DNA from: Rhizobium sp. AC27/96
Lineage (GTDB): Bacteria; Pseudomonadota; Alphaproteobacteria; Rhizobiales; Rhizobiaceae
Reading direction: 5' to 3'
Length of the DNA: 64,000 nucleotides
Assembly: GCF_001692325.1 (NCBI RefSeq)
Contig: NZ_LXKN01000024.1
Coordinates: forward strand, 1 to 64,000
In this document: piece after piece, positions 1 to 9,072 of the stretch
How the letters are laid out: each line of letters begins with the position of its first letter
Numbering within the stretch: the first letter of the stretch is position 1
The notes under the pieces: model-generated
Told to the model about the DNA's origin: nothing
Databases searched by the model: none
Seen by the model: the letters and a program-made list of their open reading frames with translations, nothing else
Program-made: the position numbers and the translations under genes

Positions 1-60
1 AAAAGGCTGCGGACGTGTCTACGCCCAAGGCGGTGACCGATAACGTCCAAACTCCCCAAC

Positions 61-99
61 TCAAAAAGCAAACTGCCCGCCTGGAAACCAAACGGGCAG
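61..99 (-). terminator. Rho-independent terminator after the FAD/GcvT dehydrogenase gene
   Basis: The arms CTGCCCG (73-79) and CGGGCAG (93-99) form a hairpin. Read on the minus strand it is followed by a T-rich run (TTTGCTTTTTG). It lies about 30 bases past the stop codon of the minus-strand gene at 131-2692. Positions 1-60 hold no gene end that I can support. Confidence 0.6.
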
Positions 100-130
100 C
101 CAACGGACTTTGGTCTTGAAGAGCAGGCGA

Positions 131-2692
131 TCAACTGCGTGGCTTCAGATTTTCGGCATCATAGAGCGGCTTGTAGCCAACGCCGGCAACTTCGACCGGA
201 TAGGTCTCGCCGAAATATTCCACCTTCAGCTTGCGGCCTTCCTGGGCATGGGACCAGGGGAGGTAGGCAAGCGCGATGTTCTTGCCGATGGTCGGGCCGT
301 AGGCGATCGAGGTGGTGAAGGAGCGGCGGCCGAGCTCGTCGACCAGGGTCTCGCCGGTTTCCGGGTCCATGACCGGCAGGATGCCGACGGGGTAGCGGGC
401 GACGCCATTGGAGTCGATATTATCAGTCAAGATAAGCGTGCATAGCATGGCCGGCTGATGCTCGCGAGCGCGATATTCGAGATGCTTGGCCTTGCCGCGG
501 AAATCGGCATCCTTGACCTTCGGGCGGGCCAAATCTGCTTCGAGCAAGTTATATTCCGTCAGCAGGTCGGCATTCTGCAGGCGCAGGCTCTTTTCCATGC
601 GGCGGCTATTGGCATAGGTCTCTACGCCGACGGCGATGGCGCCGGTTGAACGCAGTGCGTCCCAGACTGCCAACGCGTCGCCATAGGCCATGTGCAATTC
701 CCAGCCCTGTTCACCGACATAGGAAATGCGGAATGCGGTGACGTTCTTGCCGGCGATGCGGATCTGCTTGATCGCGGCGAAGGGGAAGTTCTCGTGTGAG
801 AGGTTTTCCGGGTTTTCGACCACTTTCTGCAGGTTCGCGCGGGCATTCGGTCCCCAGATACCGATCGTCACATAGCGTTCGGTGACGTCGGTGATGGTGA
901 CGTCGAAGCCCTTGTCTTCGGCAACGCGGCGCATGTAGTGGAAATCGCGCGGGCCGGCATCGGCGCCGTCGATCAGGCGGCAGCGATCGGCCATGCGGAT
1001 GACGGTGAAGTCGGCGCGCACCATGCCTTCGTCGTCGAGGAAGTGGGTGTAGATACCCTTGCCGATATTGGCATCGCCGCCGATTTTCGCCGCGCAGAGC
1101 CATTCCAGCAGCGCGACATGATCAGGACCCTCGATGTCATACATGGCGAAATGCGAGAGGTTGATGATGCCGCAATCTTCGCTTAACGCCAGGTGCTCGG
1201 CATTGGAAACGCGCCAGAAATGGCGGTTGTCCCATTCGTTTGCGCGCACCGGGATGCGGTCGCCGTATTTCTCCAGAAGGTGCTCGTTGGCGGCATAACC
1301 ATGCGCGCGCTCCCAGCCGCCGAGCTCCATGAAGTAGCCGCCAAGCTCCTTTTCGCGCTCATAGAAGGGCGAGCGGCGGATGTTGCGGCCGGTGGCATAG
1401 GGTTCGCGCGGATGGACGGCGGGATTGTAGATCTTCTGGGCTGCCTCGGTGCAGCGGCCTTCGATGAACTTCTCTTCCAGCATATGCGGGTAGAAACGGG
1501 AATAATCGATCCTGTTGTGGTCGATGGGTGTGCGGCCATCGGTCATCCAGTCGGCGACGAGCTTGCCGAAGCCGGGGCCGTCCTTCACCCAGATGGCGAC
1601 GCAATACCAGAGACCGCGAACCTTCTGGCTTTCGCCGACGGACGGACCGCCATCGGTGGTGACCTGTAGGAGGCCGTTGAAGGAATGGCCTTCATTGTAG
1701 CCGAGTTCGCCGAGGATCGGCGTCAGTTCCATGGCGCGCTCGAGCGGCTCGATGATCTGCTCCATGTCGAGATCGCGCTGCGAAGGCGAAAGGCGGGCCT
1801 CATGCTTTTCAAGGAGATCGCGCGGATGGCAGAGGCGCGGGTTCTTCTCTTCGTAGTAACCCCATTCGATCTGGCCGCCTTCGGCAGTCTTCGGGTCGCC
1901 GGTGTCGCGCATATAGGCGGAGTTGCCCTGGTCGCGCATCAGCGGGAAACCGATTTCCTTGCCGGTGTTGGCAAACTCGTTATAGGGGCCGAAGAAGGTC
2001 AGCGGGTGGTCGACTGGCATGACCGGCAGGTCTTCGCCAACCATTTCGGCGATCAGGCGGCCCCAGAGTCCGGCGCAGACGATGACATATTCCGCCTCGA
2101 TCGTGCCGCGATGGGTGACGACACCGGTGATGCGGCCGTTCTTGACGATGAGCGACTGGGCCGGCGTGTTGGCGAAGGATTGCAGCTTGCCGCTCTTTTC
2201 GCCCTGGTCGATCAGCTTGCCGGCAACGGTCTGCGAGCGGGGGATGACAAGGCCGGCATCCGGGTCCCACATGCCGCCCTGCACCATGCTTTCCTCGATC
2301 AGCGGGAATTTTTCCTTGATCTCGGCGGCGTCGACCAGGCTCACGCGCGTGCCGAAGGCCTTGCCCGAAGTCACCTTGCGCTTGATTTCCGCCATGCGGT
2401 CGTCGTCGCCGACACGGGCGACTTCCAGGCCGCCGACGCGGGCGTAATGACCGAGCTTATCGTAGAAATCGATGGAGTAGAGGGTCGTCCAGCAGGAGAG
2501 GAAATCATGGCTGGTCGTGTAGCAGAAGTCGGAGGCGTGCGCCGTCGAGCCGATATCCGTCGGGATGCCTGATTTGTCGATGCCGACAATATCATCCCAG
2601 CCGCGCTCGATCAGATGATGAGCGATCGATGCGCCGACGATACCGCCGAGCCCGATGATGACGACCTTCGCCTTTTGAGGAAATACTGCCAT
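131..2692 (-). CDS. FAD-dependent dimethylglycine/sarcosine dehydrogenase-like protein with C-terminal GcvT domain
   Basis: This 853-residue protein has two parts. The N-terminal half is a DAO-type FAD oxidoreductase with the dinucleotide motif GLGGIVGAS at residues 14-22 and the segment GSTAHAS around His52, near where dimethylglycine dehydrogenases attach FAD covalently. From about residue 470 to the end it is an aminomethyltransferase (GcvT) domain, with YVGEQGWELHM typical of that fold. The family oxidatively demethylates N-methylated glycines and passes the one-carbon unit to tetrahydrofolate. Length and domain order match dimethylglycine and sarcosine dehydrogenases, but the exact substrate cannot be told from sequence. 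It lies 201 bp downstream of an ABC-type binding protein gene on the same strand and ends at a terminator. Confidence 0.85.
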   Translation of the reverse strand: MAVFPQKAKVVIIGLGGIVGASIAHHLIERGWDDIVGIDKSGIPTDIGSTAHASDFCYTTSHDFLSCWTTLYSIDFYDKLGHYARVGGLEVARVGDDDRMAEIKRKVTSGKAFGTRVSLVDAAEIKEKFPLIEESMVQGGMWDPDAGLVIPRSQTVAGKLIDQGEKSGKLQSFANTPAQSLIVKNGRITGVVTHRGTIEAEYVIVCAGLWGRLIAEMVGEDLPVMPVDHPLTFFGPYNEFANTGKEIGFPLMRDQGNSAYMRDTGDPKTAEGGQIEWGYYEEKNPRLCHPRDLLEKHEARLSPSQRDLDMEQIIEPLERAMELTPILGELGYNEGHSFNGLLQVTTDGGPSVGESQKVRGLWYCVAIWVKDGPGFGKLVADWMTDGRTPIDHNRIDYSRFYPHMLEEKFIEGRCTEAAQKIYNPAVHPREPYATGRNIRRSPFYEREKELGGYFMELGGWERAHGYAANEHLLEKYGDRIPVRANEWDNRHFWRVSNAEHLALSEDCGIINLSHFAMYDIEGPDHVALLEWLCAAKIGGDANIGKGIYTHFLDDEGMVRADFTVIRMADRCRLIDGADAGPRDFHYMRRVAEDKGFDVTITDVTERYVTIGIWGPNARANLQKVVENPENLSHENFPFAAIKQIRIAGKNVTAFRISYVGEQGWELHMAYGDALAVWDALRSTGAIAVGVETYANSRRMEKSLRLQNADLLTEYNLLEADLARPKVKDADFRGKAKHLEYRAREHQPAMLCTLILTDNIDSNGVARYPVGILPVMDPETGETLVDELGRRSFTTSIAYGPTIGKNIALAYLPWSHAQEGRKLKVEYFGETYPVEVAGVGYKPLYDAENLKPRS

Positions 2693-2893
2693 TGCGTGCG
2701 ACCCTGATTGATACTGAAAGCGGATTTTATGATGTGCGCGGCGGCGACCAGAGCCTGTCTACGACATATTCAAGATGCTTGCACGACGACCACCAGACCG
2801 TCCAGCTTGAGAAGCGCGGGATTTTGCCATCTTGGGCATGGGGCGAGGATGTCGCAAAGGCGATGGCACGCTTTTAGGCCCGTATCGGCTGCC

Positions 2894-3784
2894 CTATTGC
2901 GGAATGGATTGCATCATGATCTCGCGACGCAAGAGTGGGCCTTCTTCACCAAAATAGCTTGTGAGCAATTTGCTGAAATCATCCGATTGGAATGTTTCGG
3001 TCAGGGTCTGATCGACCAGCAGGCGGAAAGCGGAATCATCCTTCCGGAGAGCGATGCCATAGGGCTCATGCGTGAAGAGACGGTTGCCTATCACAAGCGC
3101 AGCCGGCTTGTGGGCATGGGTTGCCAGATCGAAAAGCAGCGCGCGGTCGGCAAAATAGGCGTCGATCTTATGGTCTTCGAGCGCGGTCAGGCCGTCCTGA
3201 TGCGTGGCGAATTCCGCGATTCGTGTTTTCGGTATATCGGGGCCGAGTGCTTCGCGCAGCGTCGCACCCGTCGTCGTGTCGGCGCGAACGCCGATCGTGT
3301 TCGTCGCGGGCGCCTGCCTGGCGGAAACCTGCGTCGGCATCTTGTCGAGGAAAAGCACTTTCAGATAGTCGGGCGAATCCTTGCGCAACAGGGCACTCGC
3401 GCCGGTCAGGAAGATCGGCTGGGAAAAATCGACGTTCTGGCGCCGGCCGAGATTGATGGTGAGGGCGCCACAGAGAAGGTCGACCTGGCCGCTTTTCACC
3501 GCATCGAAGCCATCAGCGAGGGTGGTTTCGATATAATCGCGCTTCAGATTGGCGACCTTGGCTCCCACGGCATCGGCTATTTTCCCGCAGAGATCGATGG
3601 CATAGCCCGTCGGGTTGCCATCTTTCTTCTTGAAGGAGAAGGGAGCCTCGTCGCTGATATAGCCGATCCGGATCGTGCCTTTTTGCGCGATGAGGTCGAG
3701 CGTCTGCGCGGCTGCAGCCGTATAGGCGGATATGCCGAGAACAATGCCTGCCAGAACCAATCGTCGCATGCAATTCGCCGGCAT
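2894..3784 (-). CDS. Periplasmic amino-acid-type substrate-binding protein (ABC family 3), orphan
   Basis: The product has 296 residues with an N-terminal signal peptide ending near TAAAAQ (about residue 26). The mature part begins with the family-3 pattern GTIRIGYISDEAPFSF and continues with GYAIDLCGKIADAVG and DLLCGALTI, as in binding proteins for polar amino acids. The start at 3784 has GGAG about 8 bases upstream. No permease or ATPase gene lies next to it. It could serve a transporter encoded elsewhere or act as a periplasmic sensor. It is on the same strand as the dimethylglycine-dehydrogenase-like gene downstream, so supply of a methylated amine or amino acid to that enzyme is possible but unproven. 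Confidence 0.8.
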   Translation of the reverse strand: MPANCMRRLVLAGIVLGISAYTAAAAQTLDLIAQKGTIRIGYISDEAPFSFKKKDGNPTGYAIDLCGKIADAVGAKVANLKRDYIETTLADGFDAVKSGQVDLLCGALTINLGRRQNVDFSQPIFLTGASALLRKDSPDYLKVLFLDKMPTQVSARQAPATNTIGVRADTTTGATLREALGPDIPKTRIAEFATHQDGLTALEDHKIDAYFADRALLFDLATHAHKPAALVIGNRLFTHEPYGIALRKDDSAFRLLVDQTLTETFQSDDFSKLLTSYFGEEGPLLRREIMMQSIPQ

Positions 3785-3930
3785 ATCCTGATCTCCGAAA
3801 GAAAAATGGGCGATCGCAAAGGCTTAGGCGCAGATTATGGGCTGGCAGGTTTTTGTCAACGGCGGTTTGTCTTTGGCACTTTGCTATCGAGCAAAGGTGG
3901 CGGAGACTTCCCGCTAGAAAGACTGTGTGC

Positions 3931-4794
3931 TTACCTTGATAGCGAATGACGATCCGCCCAGCCGGAAATCGCAGCGGCGATGGCCTCCGGCTGATCTTCC
4001 GGTGCGTTGTGCCGGGCAGGTCCGCAATTCTGGACCTCCAGATTGGCTATATTCGCCCGGCACCAGGCCGTCAGCGTCTCTCCGATCAACAATGTTTCGG
4101 CCGGGCCGTCGAAGGTCAGGAGAAGCTTGGGAACTTCAGTGCTTTTCGCGAGCCAGGCGTCGTAAGCTTCGATGCGCTCGATCACATCGGCCGGTTCGCC
4201 TTCGATCGGCATCGAGCGCGGCCAGGCAAGTAGTGGTCGGCGGCTTTCACGCGTCGGATAGGGGGCTGCGTAGACGGCATGATCCTCTTCGCTAAGGCCA
4301 TTGAGTACGGTGAGCTTCAGCGCCTGCTCGATGAAGAAATTTTCGTCCAGCACCTTGGTTTCACCGATACCGGGTGACCGGAGCGCCTCAAAGCGAGGGC
4401 GTGCACCCGGAAAGTCGTCCCAGGTCATCGGCCGAACGATCGCTTCCAAAAAGGCGATGCCACGCACGCGTTCGGGGTGGCGGGCCGCCCAGTCGAAGGC
4501 GAGGGCTCCGCCCCAGTCATGGCCGACCAGCACGACATCGTCGAGCGCCAGCGCATCGAACCAGGCATCGAGATAGCGGGCATGATCTGCAAAACTATAG
4601 GCGATATCGGGCTTGCCCGAGCGGCCCATGCCGATGAGATCCGGCGCAAGGCGGCGAGCTGACTTGGCAATGTGAGGGGAGACATTTCGCCATATGTGCG
4701 ACGAGGTGGGATTGCCATGCAGGAACACGAAGGGCGCTCCAGTTCCCGCATCTTCGTAGAAAATTGTCGAATCCAGCACGTTGACCTTGGGCAT
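3931..4794 (-). CDS. Haloalkane dehalogenase, HLD-II (DhaA/LinB) type
   Basis: This 287-residue alpha/beta hydrolase closely follows the haloalkane dehalogenase pattern. HGNPTSS at 26-32 holds the halide-stabilising Asn28. VGHDWGG holds the nucleophile Asp93 and halide-binding Trp94. FLEAI provides the catalytic acid Glu117 where HLD-II enzymes have it, and GPARHNAPED provides His262. The family hydrolyses carbon-halogen bonds of haloalkanes to alcohol and halide in the cytoplasm. The start codon has GGAGAGGA upstream. The gene is divergent from a MarR regulator, and the 71-bp gap carries two copies of an operator-like repeat (4821-4865), so repression relieved by a ligand is likely. The natural substrate is unknown. 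Confidence 0.88.
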   Translation of the reverse strand: MPKVNVLDSTIFYEDAGTGAPFVFLHGNPTSSHIWRNVSPHIAKSARRLAPDLIGMGRSGKPDIAYSFADHARYLDAWFDALALDDVVLVGHDWGGALAFDWAARHPERVRGIAFLEAIVRPMTWDDFPGARPRFEALRSPGIGETKVLDENFFIEQALKLTVLNGLSEEDHAVYAAPYPTRESRRPLLAWPRSMPIEGEPADVIERIEAYDAWLAKSTEVPKLLLTFDGPAETLLIGETLTAWCRANIANLEVQNCGPARHNAPEDQPEAIAAAISGWADRHSLSR

Positions 4795-4820
4795 GTGGGT
4801 ATCCTCTCCTGAAAAGAAAT

Positions 4821-4865
4821 GGTAAGGTGCCTGTCTATTATCATAATGGTCAGGTACCTGTCTAT
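4821..4865. promoter_or_regulatory. Tandem MarR-type operator between dehalogenase and marR
   Basis: Two near-identical 18-bp direct repeats, GGTAAGGTGCCTGTCTAT (4821-4838) and GGTCAGGTACCTGTCTAT (4848-4865), are spaced 27 bp start to start. The second contains the perfect 10-bp palindrome CAGGTACCTG. They lie between divergent genes and the second copy abuts the ATG at 4866. The AGGYACCT core recurs at 16560-16593 beside another marR gene. Confidence 0.65.
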
Positions 4866-5348
4866 ATGGAAAATGATGCTCCGGCCCAGCTGTCGCTTGG
4901 CCTGCTGTTGCGGCTGGTTCACCAGCATTACGCTCAGGATGTCGATGCTGCCTTGGAAGAGGCCGGCTTTGCCGATATCCGGCCGTCGCATTCCAATGTC
5001 TTCACCTTCGCGCGTCCGGAGGGAATCCAGGTGAGCGAACTGACGCGGCTTGCTCACGTGCGCAAGCAGACGATGACGCAGGCGGTGGAGGAGCTTGAGC
5101 GCCTGGGTTATGTCGAGCGCCGGCCCGATCCGAGCGACCGGCGTGCGCGGCTGGTTTTCCTGACCGAGCGCGGCAACGGTGTGCGGCCGGTCGCGATGGC
5201 AGCCGGCCGGCTGGTGGACCGGCGCTGGTCCAACATGGCCGGATCGGAAGAGATCGAGGCGATCAGGCAGGCTTTACAAGGTCTGCTTGATAAGCTGCGC
5301 GGGGGCGACGGAGATGCCGGCGAGCCAGTGGACAGGGCAGGCGGCTAA
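4866..5348 (+). CDS. MarR family transcriptional regulator
   Basis: From ATG 4866 the product has 160 residues. A winged helix-turn-helix is visible: ELTRLAHVRKQTMTQAVEELERLGYVERRPDPSDRRARLVFLTERG, written here in full only to about 20 residues as ELTRLAHVRKQTMTQAVEEL followed by the wing motif RRPDPSDRRA. This is the MarR recognition helix and wing. An upstream GTG at 4827 would extend the frame through the operator repeats and is less likely. The gene is divergent from the haloalkane dehalogenase and probably represses both genes through the 4821-4865 repeats. The inducer is not evident. Confidence 0.85.
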   Translation: MENDAPAQLSLGLLLRLVHQHYAQDVDAALEEAGFADIRPSHSNVFTFARPEGIQVSELTRLAHVRKQTMTQAVEELERLGYVERRPDPSDRRARLVFLTERGNGVRPVAMAAGRLVDRRWSNMAGSEEIEAIRQALQGLLDKLRGGDGDAGEPVDRAGG

Positions 5349-5495
5349 ACCACATCTTTGAGCCGTCCAGGGCTGCTGCTGTATCTAGTGCGGCCCCGAT
5401 ATCACGAAGAGTTTCGTTACCCTGTCGCGGTTTCTGGCCTATCTGTTTTGCACCATCGTCAATCCATGGGAACGCTGATGCAGGAGAGAAACTTG

Positions 5496-6182
5496 ATGCG
5501 AACGACAAATGTCAGGATGCGGAAAGCAGGCTTTGTGCTCGGTGCGGTTTTTGCAGTACTTGGCGTAACCAACAGCCCCGCACTGACATCACCGGCGGCG
5601 GCGCAGACGATCATCGACGACTGGGCCAAGGTGAAGCCACCGGCACCGCCGCAGCTGAAACCGGTCACGGTCGATCTGAAGACGACCGCCTTGCTGGTGC
5701 TCGATTTTAATGGCGCGCAGGACCCGACCAAGGGGCCGTGCAACGAGAAAACCAAGCCGCGTTGCCTGGCCTCCCTGCCGAAGGTCAAAATCTTGCTCGA
5801 TCAGGCGCGTGCCAAAGATGTACTCGTGGTTTTCAGCCTGGGTGGCGCCGGCGAGGCGCAGGATATCGCAACGGTCCTGGCCCCGCTGGCGAGCGAGCCG
5901 GTCGTAAAATCTGGTCCCGACAAGTTCATCGGCACCAATCTGCGCAGCATCCTGGCCGACAAGGGCATCAAGACCGTCATCGTGACAGGCACGGCCTCGG
6001 AAGGCGCCGTTCTCGATACGGCGACGGACGCAGCCTTGAACGGCATGAACATCATTCTGCCCGTCGACGGCATGTCGTCCACCGAGCCCTATGCCGAGCA
6101 ATATGTGGCCTGGCACATGGTCAATGCGCCCGGTGTCTCGCAGAAGACGACGCTGACCAGCGTCGACAAGATCAAGTTCTGA
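5496..6182 (+). CDS. Exported isochorismatase-fold (cysteine hydrolase-like) protein lacking the catalytic Cys
   Basis: The start ATG 5496 is preceded by CAGGAGAG. The product has 228 residues with a signal peptide ending near TSPAAAQ (about residue 37). The isochorismatase-like fold is shown by ALLVLDFNG (Asp70), the Lys region VVKSGPDKFIGTNL, and IVTGTASEGAVLDTA. In active members the last motif is TGxxxxxCV; here the Cys position is Ala171. The catalytic Asp and Lys seem kept while the nucleophile is lost, so a hydrolytic role is doubtful. A periplasmic binding or structural role, or a different chemistry, is possible. The nearest upstream gene is marR, 147 bp away on the same strand. Confidence 0.75.
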   Translation: MRTTNVRMRKAGFVLGAVFAVLGVTNSPALTSPAAAQTIIDDWAKVKPPAPPQLKPVTVDLKTTALLVLDFNGAQDPTKGPCNEKTKPRCLASLPKVKILLDQARAKDVLVVFSLGGAGEAQDIATVLAPLASEPVVKSGPDKFIGTNLRSILADKGIKTVIVTGTASEGAVLDTATDAALNGMNIILPVDGMSSTEPYAEQYVAWHMVNAPGVSQKTTLTSVDKIKF

Positions 6183-6760
6183 TCTCTCGAGTGGCTTGTC
6201 TTCTTGTTTGATCTGCAGACACCCGTCGCTCTCAATGAACGCTGTTTCGTTTGCGCCGCGCGTACTATGGACTGCCATAAAATTGTGCCGGCCGTACCCT
6301 GGTCGGGGCTCTACCGATCATAAATAAGCTAGGCGAATTTTCCCGTCGCTTGAAACAATTTAAAATTGTGGCATTATGAATATCGTGAATCTGCTCCAAG
6401 TCGCTAGAAACAACTAGGCTCGATTATTCGAACCGAGGTTGTTCGTTCGACCATAGAAGAGAGTTTTATAGTCGTTCGAAGATTAGCTTGCATGGCGTTT
6501 TTCGGCTTGATGTCTGTATTCCACACCGTCTCCAGCTTTAGGCCGCGAGCAAATCAACTGGGATTGCGCTTGCTTGCAAGCGTTGATCTCGGTGTCGCAA
6601 AACCAAGGCCGGTTTAGTGCTCGGATTGAGATGCTAACGCAGGGGAAGGTAATATGTGCAGCAAGAAACGGTAGATTTGGCTGTATTCACGGGGAGCCAA
6701 GCGCCGGTCATCATCACTTCAGAAAGAAACGCATCTGCTCAAGAATGAAAAGGATGTCAC
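6183..6760. other. Intergenic region, A+T-rich, no supported gene
   Basis: These 578 bp between the isochorismatase-like gene and the Hint-domain gene are clearly richer in A+T than the surroundings. A perfect 13-base palindrome, CAATTTAAAATTG, lies at 6356-6368. Short open frames here have no recognisable features or good ribosome-binding sites. The region probably holds the promoter of the Hint-domain gene. Confidence 0.5.
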
Positions 6761-7963
6761 ATGCCTGGGGTCGTTGAACTGCTCCCGAATACCGTAACAT
6801 ACGTTCCTGGAGAAGATGTTGTTTCAGAAGACTGTCAGGTTGTGCTCGCTAACAATGCCACCTTCGAGATTTCAGGAGGTGGACATGTGGTCATCAATAG
6901 CTTCGTCGGTATTTTCATAAGCGGTCTTACTTTTCATACGACATTCTCGACGGGCAGTGAGCCCGGATATCTGGAGCTAAGCAATGTCTGGCCCGTCGAA
7001 ATGATCGGCCTACACCCTGCTTTTACTTACGAGATCGGCAAGGGTGGAACCATCAGTGTGGATCAGTATCAGCCATTGAGCTACCTCTACGTGAGCGGGG
7101 CGACTATAGATTTCGGCTCCTCCGACGGTAGTGGCTGCTTCATTCTTAAAGGCGATAGCGATTTTATTGGTTCAACTCCAGTCTTGGCGCCGATGCAAAT
7201 TGTCAACATCCACCTTGGCGACAGGATTGAACTCGACGGTGCGACTGGATTTGAGCAGGTGGGCAATAAGCTGATCTTCTCTACTATCGCCAATACCTAT
7301 ACATTCATAATTCCTGAAGGTGCCACCTATAGCTATGATACCAACACGGAAACACTAACCTTTACGAGTTGCTTCCTGCGAGGCACCCGCATACGGACAC
7401 CGGACGGGGATATGCCTGTTGAAGAACTTCGGGTCGGTGACCTGGTAGCCACCCACAGGGGCGCATCGGAAATCATATGGATTGGCCGCCGCATGATCGA
7501 TCCGAAGGGGATCGACAAGCCGCATGATACCTTGCCGATTCGTATAAAGGCGGATTCGATTGCAGAGAACGTTCCCGAGCGCGATCTTCTGATTTCTCCG
7601 GATCATTGCATGTTCTTCGAGCAGGCGCTGATCCCGACGAAATTCCTGATCAATGGAACCACCATCACGCAGGAAACGATGCTTGATCGGTTCGAATATT
7701 ACCATATCGAATTGGCGCAACACAGCATCGTCCTGGCGGAAGGTGCCCAGACGGAAACCTACCTCGATCTTGGTGACCGGCTTTCCTTTCTGGAACCCGG
7801 CGTTTTGCGCTTCGGCGCATTTGGCGCGGAGGCAACGCGAACTTGGGATGATTGGTGCTTCCCGCCGGTCTACGCCGGTGCTGTTCTTGAAAAGGTTCAA
7901 CACGCTCTCGAAGTGCGTGCGGAGCAGCTGGGCTATGTCATCGAAGATGCAAAAGCCTCTTAG
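6761..7963 (+). CDS. Hint (Hedgehog/intein) domain protein
   Basis: This protein has 400 residues; the ATG at 6761 is preceded by AAAGGATG. Residues 1-205 are rich in beta-forming and Thr/Ser/Gly segments and are not recognised. From about residue 206 a Hint_2-type domain begins with CFLRGTRIRTPDGDMPVEEL and VGDLVATHRG, followed later by LLISPDHCMFF, the second Hint block. The domain starts with Cys, as in self-cleaving Hint modules. No signal peptide is evident, though such proteins in alphaproteobacteria are often large or secreted. The low-GC upstream DNA suggests a transferred gene. The function is unknown, and processing is inferred from the family only. Confidence 0.8.
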   Translation: MPGVVELLPNTVTYVPGEDVVSEDCQVVLANNATFEISGGGHVVINSFVGIFISGLTFHTTFSTGSEPGYLELSNVWPVEMIGLHPAFTYEIGKGGTISVDQYQPLSYLYVSGATIDFGSSDGSGCFILKGDSDFIGSTPVLAPMQIVNIHLGDRIELDGATGFEQVGNKLIFSTIANTYTFIIPEGATYSYDTNTETLTFTSCFLRGTRIRTPDGDMPVEELRVGDLVATHRGASEIIWIGRRMIDPKGIDKPHDTLPIRIKADSIAENVPERDLLISPDHCMFFEQALIPTKFLINGTTITQETMLDRFEYYHIELAQHSIVLAEGAQTETYLDLGDRLSFLEPGVLRFGAFGAEATRTWDDWCFPPVYAGAVLEKVQHALEVRAEQLGYVIEDAKAS

Positions 7964-7999
7964 TCTGCTGCAGCATCAGGTCAATGACCTCGACTGCCC

Positions 8000-8037
8000 G
8001 CTGGATCTGACGTGAACGGAGTTGCGTCAGATCCAGC
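8000..8037. terminator. Hairpin between convergent genes
   Basis: The perfect 13-bp arms GCTGGATCTGACG (8000-8012) and CGTCAGATCCAGC (8025-8037) flank a 12-base loop. The hairpin sits just after the Hint-domain gene and faces the end of the dienelactone hydrolase gene. No clear T-run follows, so terminator function is tentative. Confidence 0.45.
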
Positions 8038-8121
8038 CTTCCGCTTCAGCGGGCTGCCGGGCAGTCAATCAAAGGAGATCTCCCGCTTTCGTCGTCACGG
8101 CGGGATGTCGCTGTGAACTAC

Positions 8122-8856
8122 CTAAACGAAAGCTTCGTCGAACAGGTTCAACAGCCGCTTCCAGTGCCTTTCGGCACCGGTTTCGTCGTAAACGCCATGG
8201 TGGTCGGGCACGGTCCATCCGTGCGCCATGCCGACATAGTTTTCGACGATGTGGTCGACGCCGCCGGTGCGAAGTGCTTCGGCAAGGCGGGCTGATTGTT
8301 CCGGCGGAAAGCTGTTGTCGATACCGGCGACGCCGACATAGACGCGTGCCTTGATATCGGCTGCAAGGCGATGCGGGCTGTCTTCCGCGTCGCTGGCGAG
8401 ATTGCCGCCATGGAAGCTGGCGGCCGCGGCGATACGGTCGGGATAGGCAGCAGCCGCAGTCAGAGCGCGGCCGCCGCCCATGCAATATCCGACCGCGCCG
8501 ACCGCACCCTTGGCGCCGGCAGCCGACAGAGCATCAAGGAAGGCGGCGCTATCGGCTTTGGTCATTTCCTGCGTCGTGCCACGCAGCATCGTCATAATGG
8601 CTTCACGAGATGTCGGGTTGCCGAAGGCACTGCCATCGAAGGGACCATAGGCGCCGAACCGGTAGAACAGATCCGGAAGCAGCACGATATGGCCGGCATC
8701 GGCTAGCCGTTGCGCCATGCCGTAAAGTGAATCGCGTGGACCCATGGCATCCATGTAGAAGATCACGCCATGCTCGGCCGTAGCTCCGTTATCGGGGCGG
8801 AAGAGTGCGGCCTTGACAACGCCGTCGGTCGTCTTGATGTCGATGTCCTGTTTCAT
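8122..8856 (-). CDS. Dienelactone hydrolase family protein
   Basis: The product has 244 residues from the ATG at 8856, which is preceded by AAGGGAT; a longer frame to 8919 lacks support. It is an alpha/beta hydrolase of the DLH family: GAVGYCMGGGRAL carries the nucleophilic Cys, and the later segment YVGMAHGWTVPDH carries the catalytic His. Canonical members hydrolyse dienelactones from chlorocatechol breakdown, but many act on other esters or lactones. There is no catechol pathway gene nearby, so the substrate is open. The gene is divergent from a serine carboxypeptidase gene. Confidence 0.82.
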   Translation of the reverse strand: MKQDIDIKTTDGVVKAALFRPDNGATAEHGVIFYMDAMGPRDSLYGMAQRLADAGHIVLLPDLFYRFGAYGPFDGSAFGNPTSREAIMTMLRGTTQEMTKADSAAFLDALSAAGAKGAVGAVGYCMGGGRALTAAAAYPDRIAAAASFHGGNLASDAEDSPHRLAADIKARVYVGVAGIDNSFPPEQSARLAEALRTGGVDHIVENYVGMAHGWTVPDHHGVYDETGAERHWKRLLNLFDEAFV

Positions 8857-9072
8857 CGTCGTATCCCTTGCGATGCTTGTTGTCTGATTATCTTCCCCGC
8901 GCAGCCGCCACCTTGGCAAATGGCCGGCAGGTGCTCAATAGCAGCCTTTGCTGAAAGTGATGCGACTGGCGGATCGCCGATCAACATCTCTTGAGTTTCC
9001 GTGTCCGTCTGCCGTGACATAGTATCGCCGGCAATGACGGCTATGAGCCGGACCTTTGGAGGATATGCCTTG

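Noticed and set aside
1183..2572. Long open frames on the opposite strand of the dehydrogenase gene
   Set aside because: They are shadow frames of a GC-rich gene, with no ribosome sites and no motifs. The minus-strand protein is clearly real.
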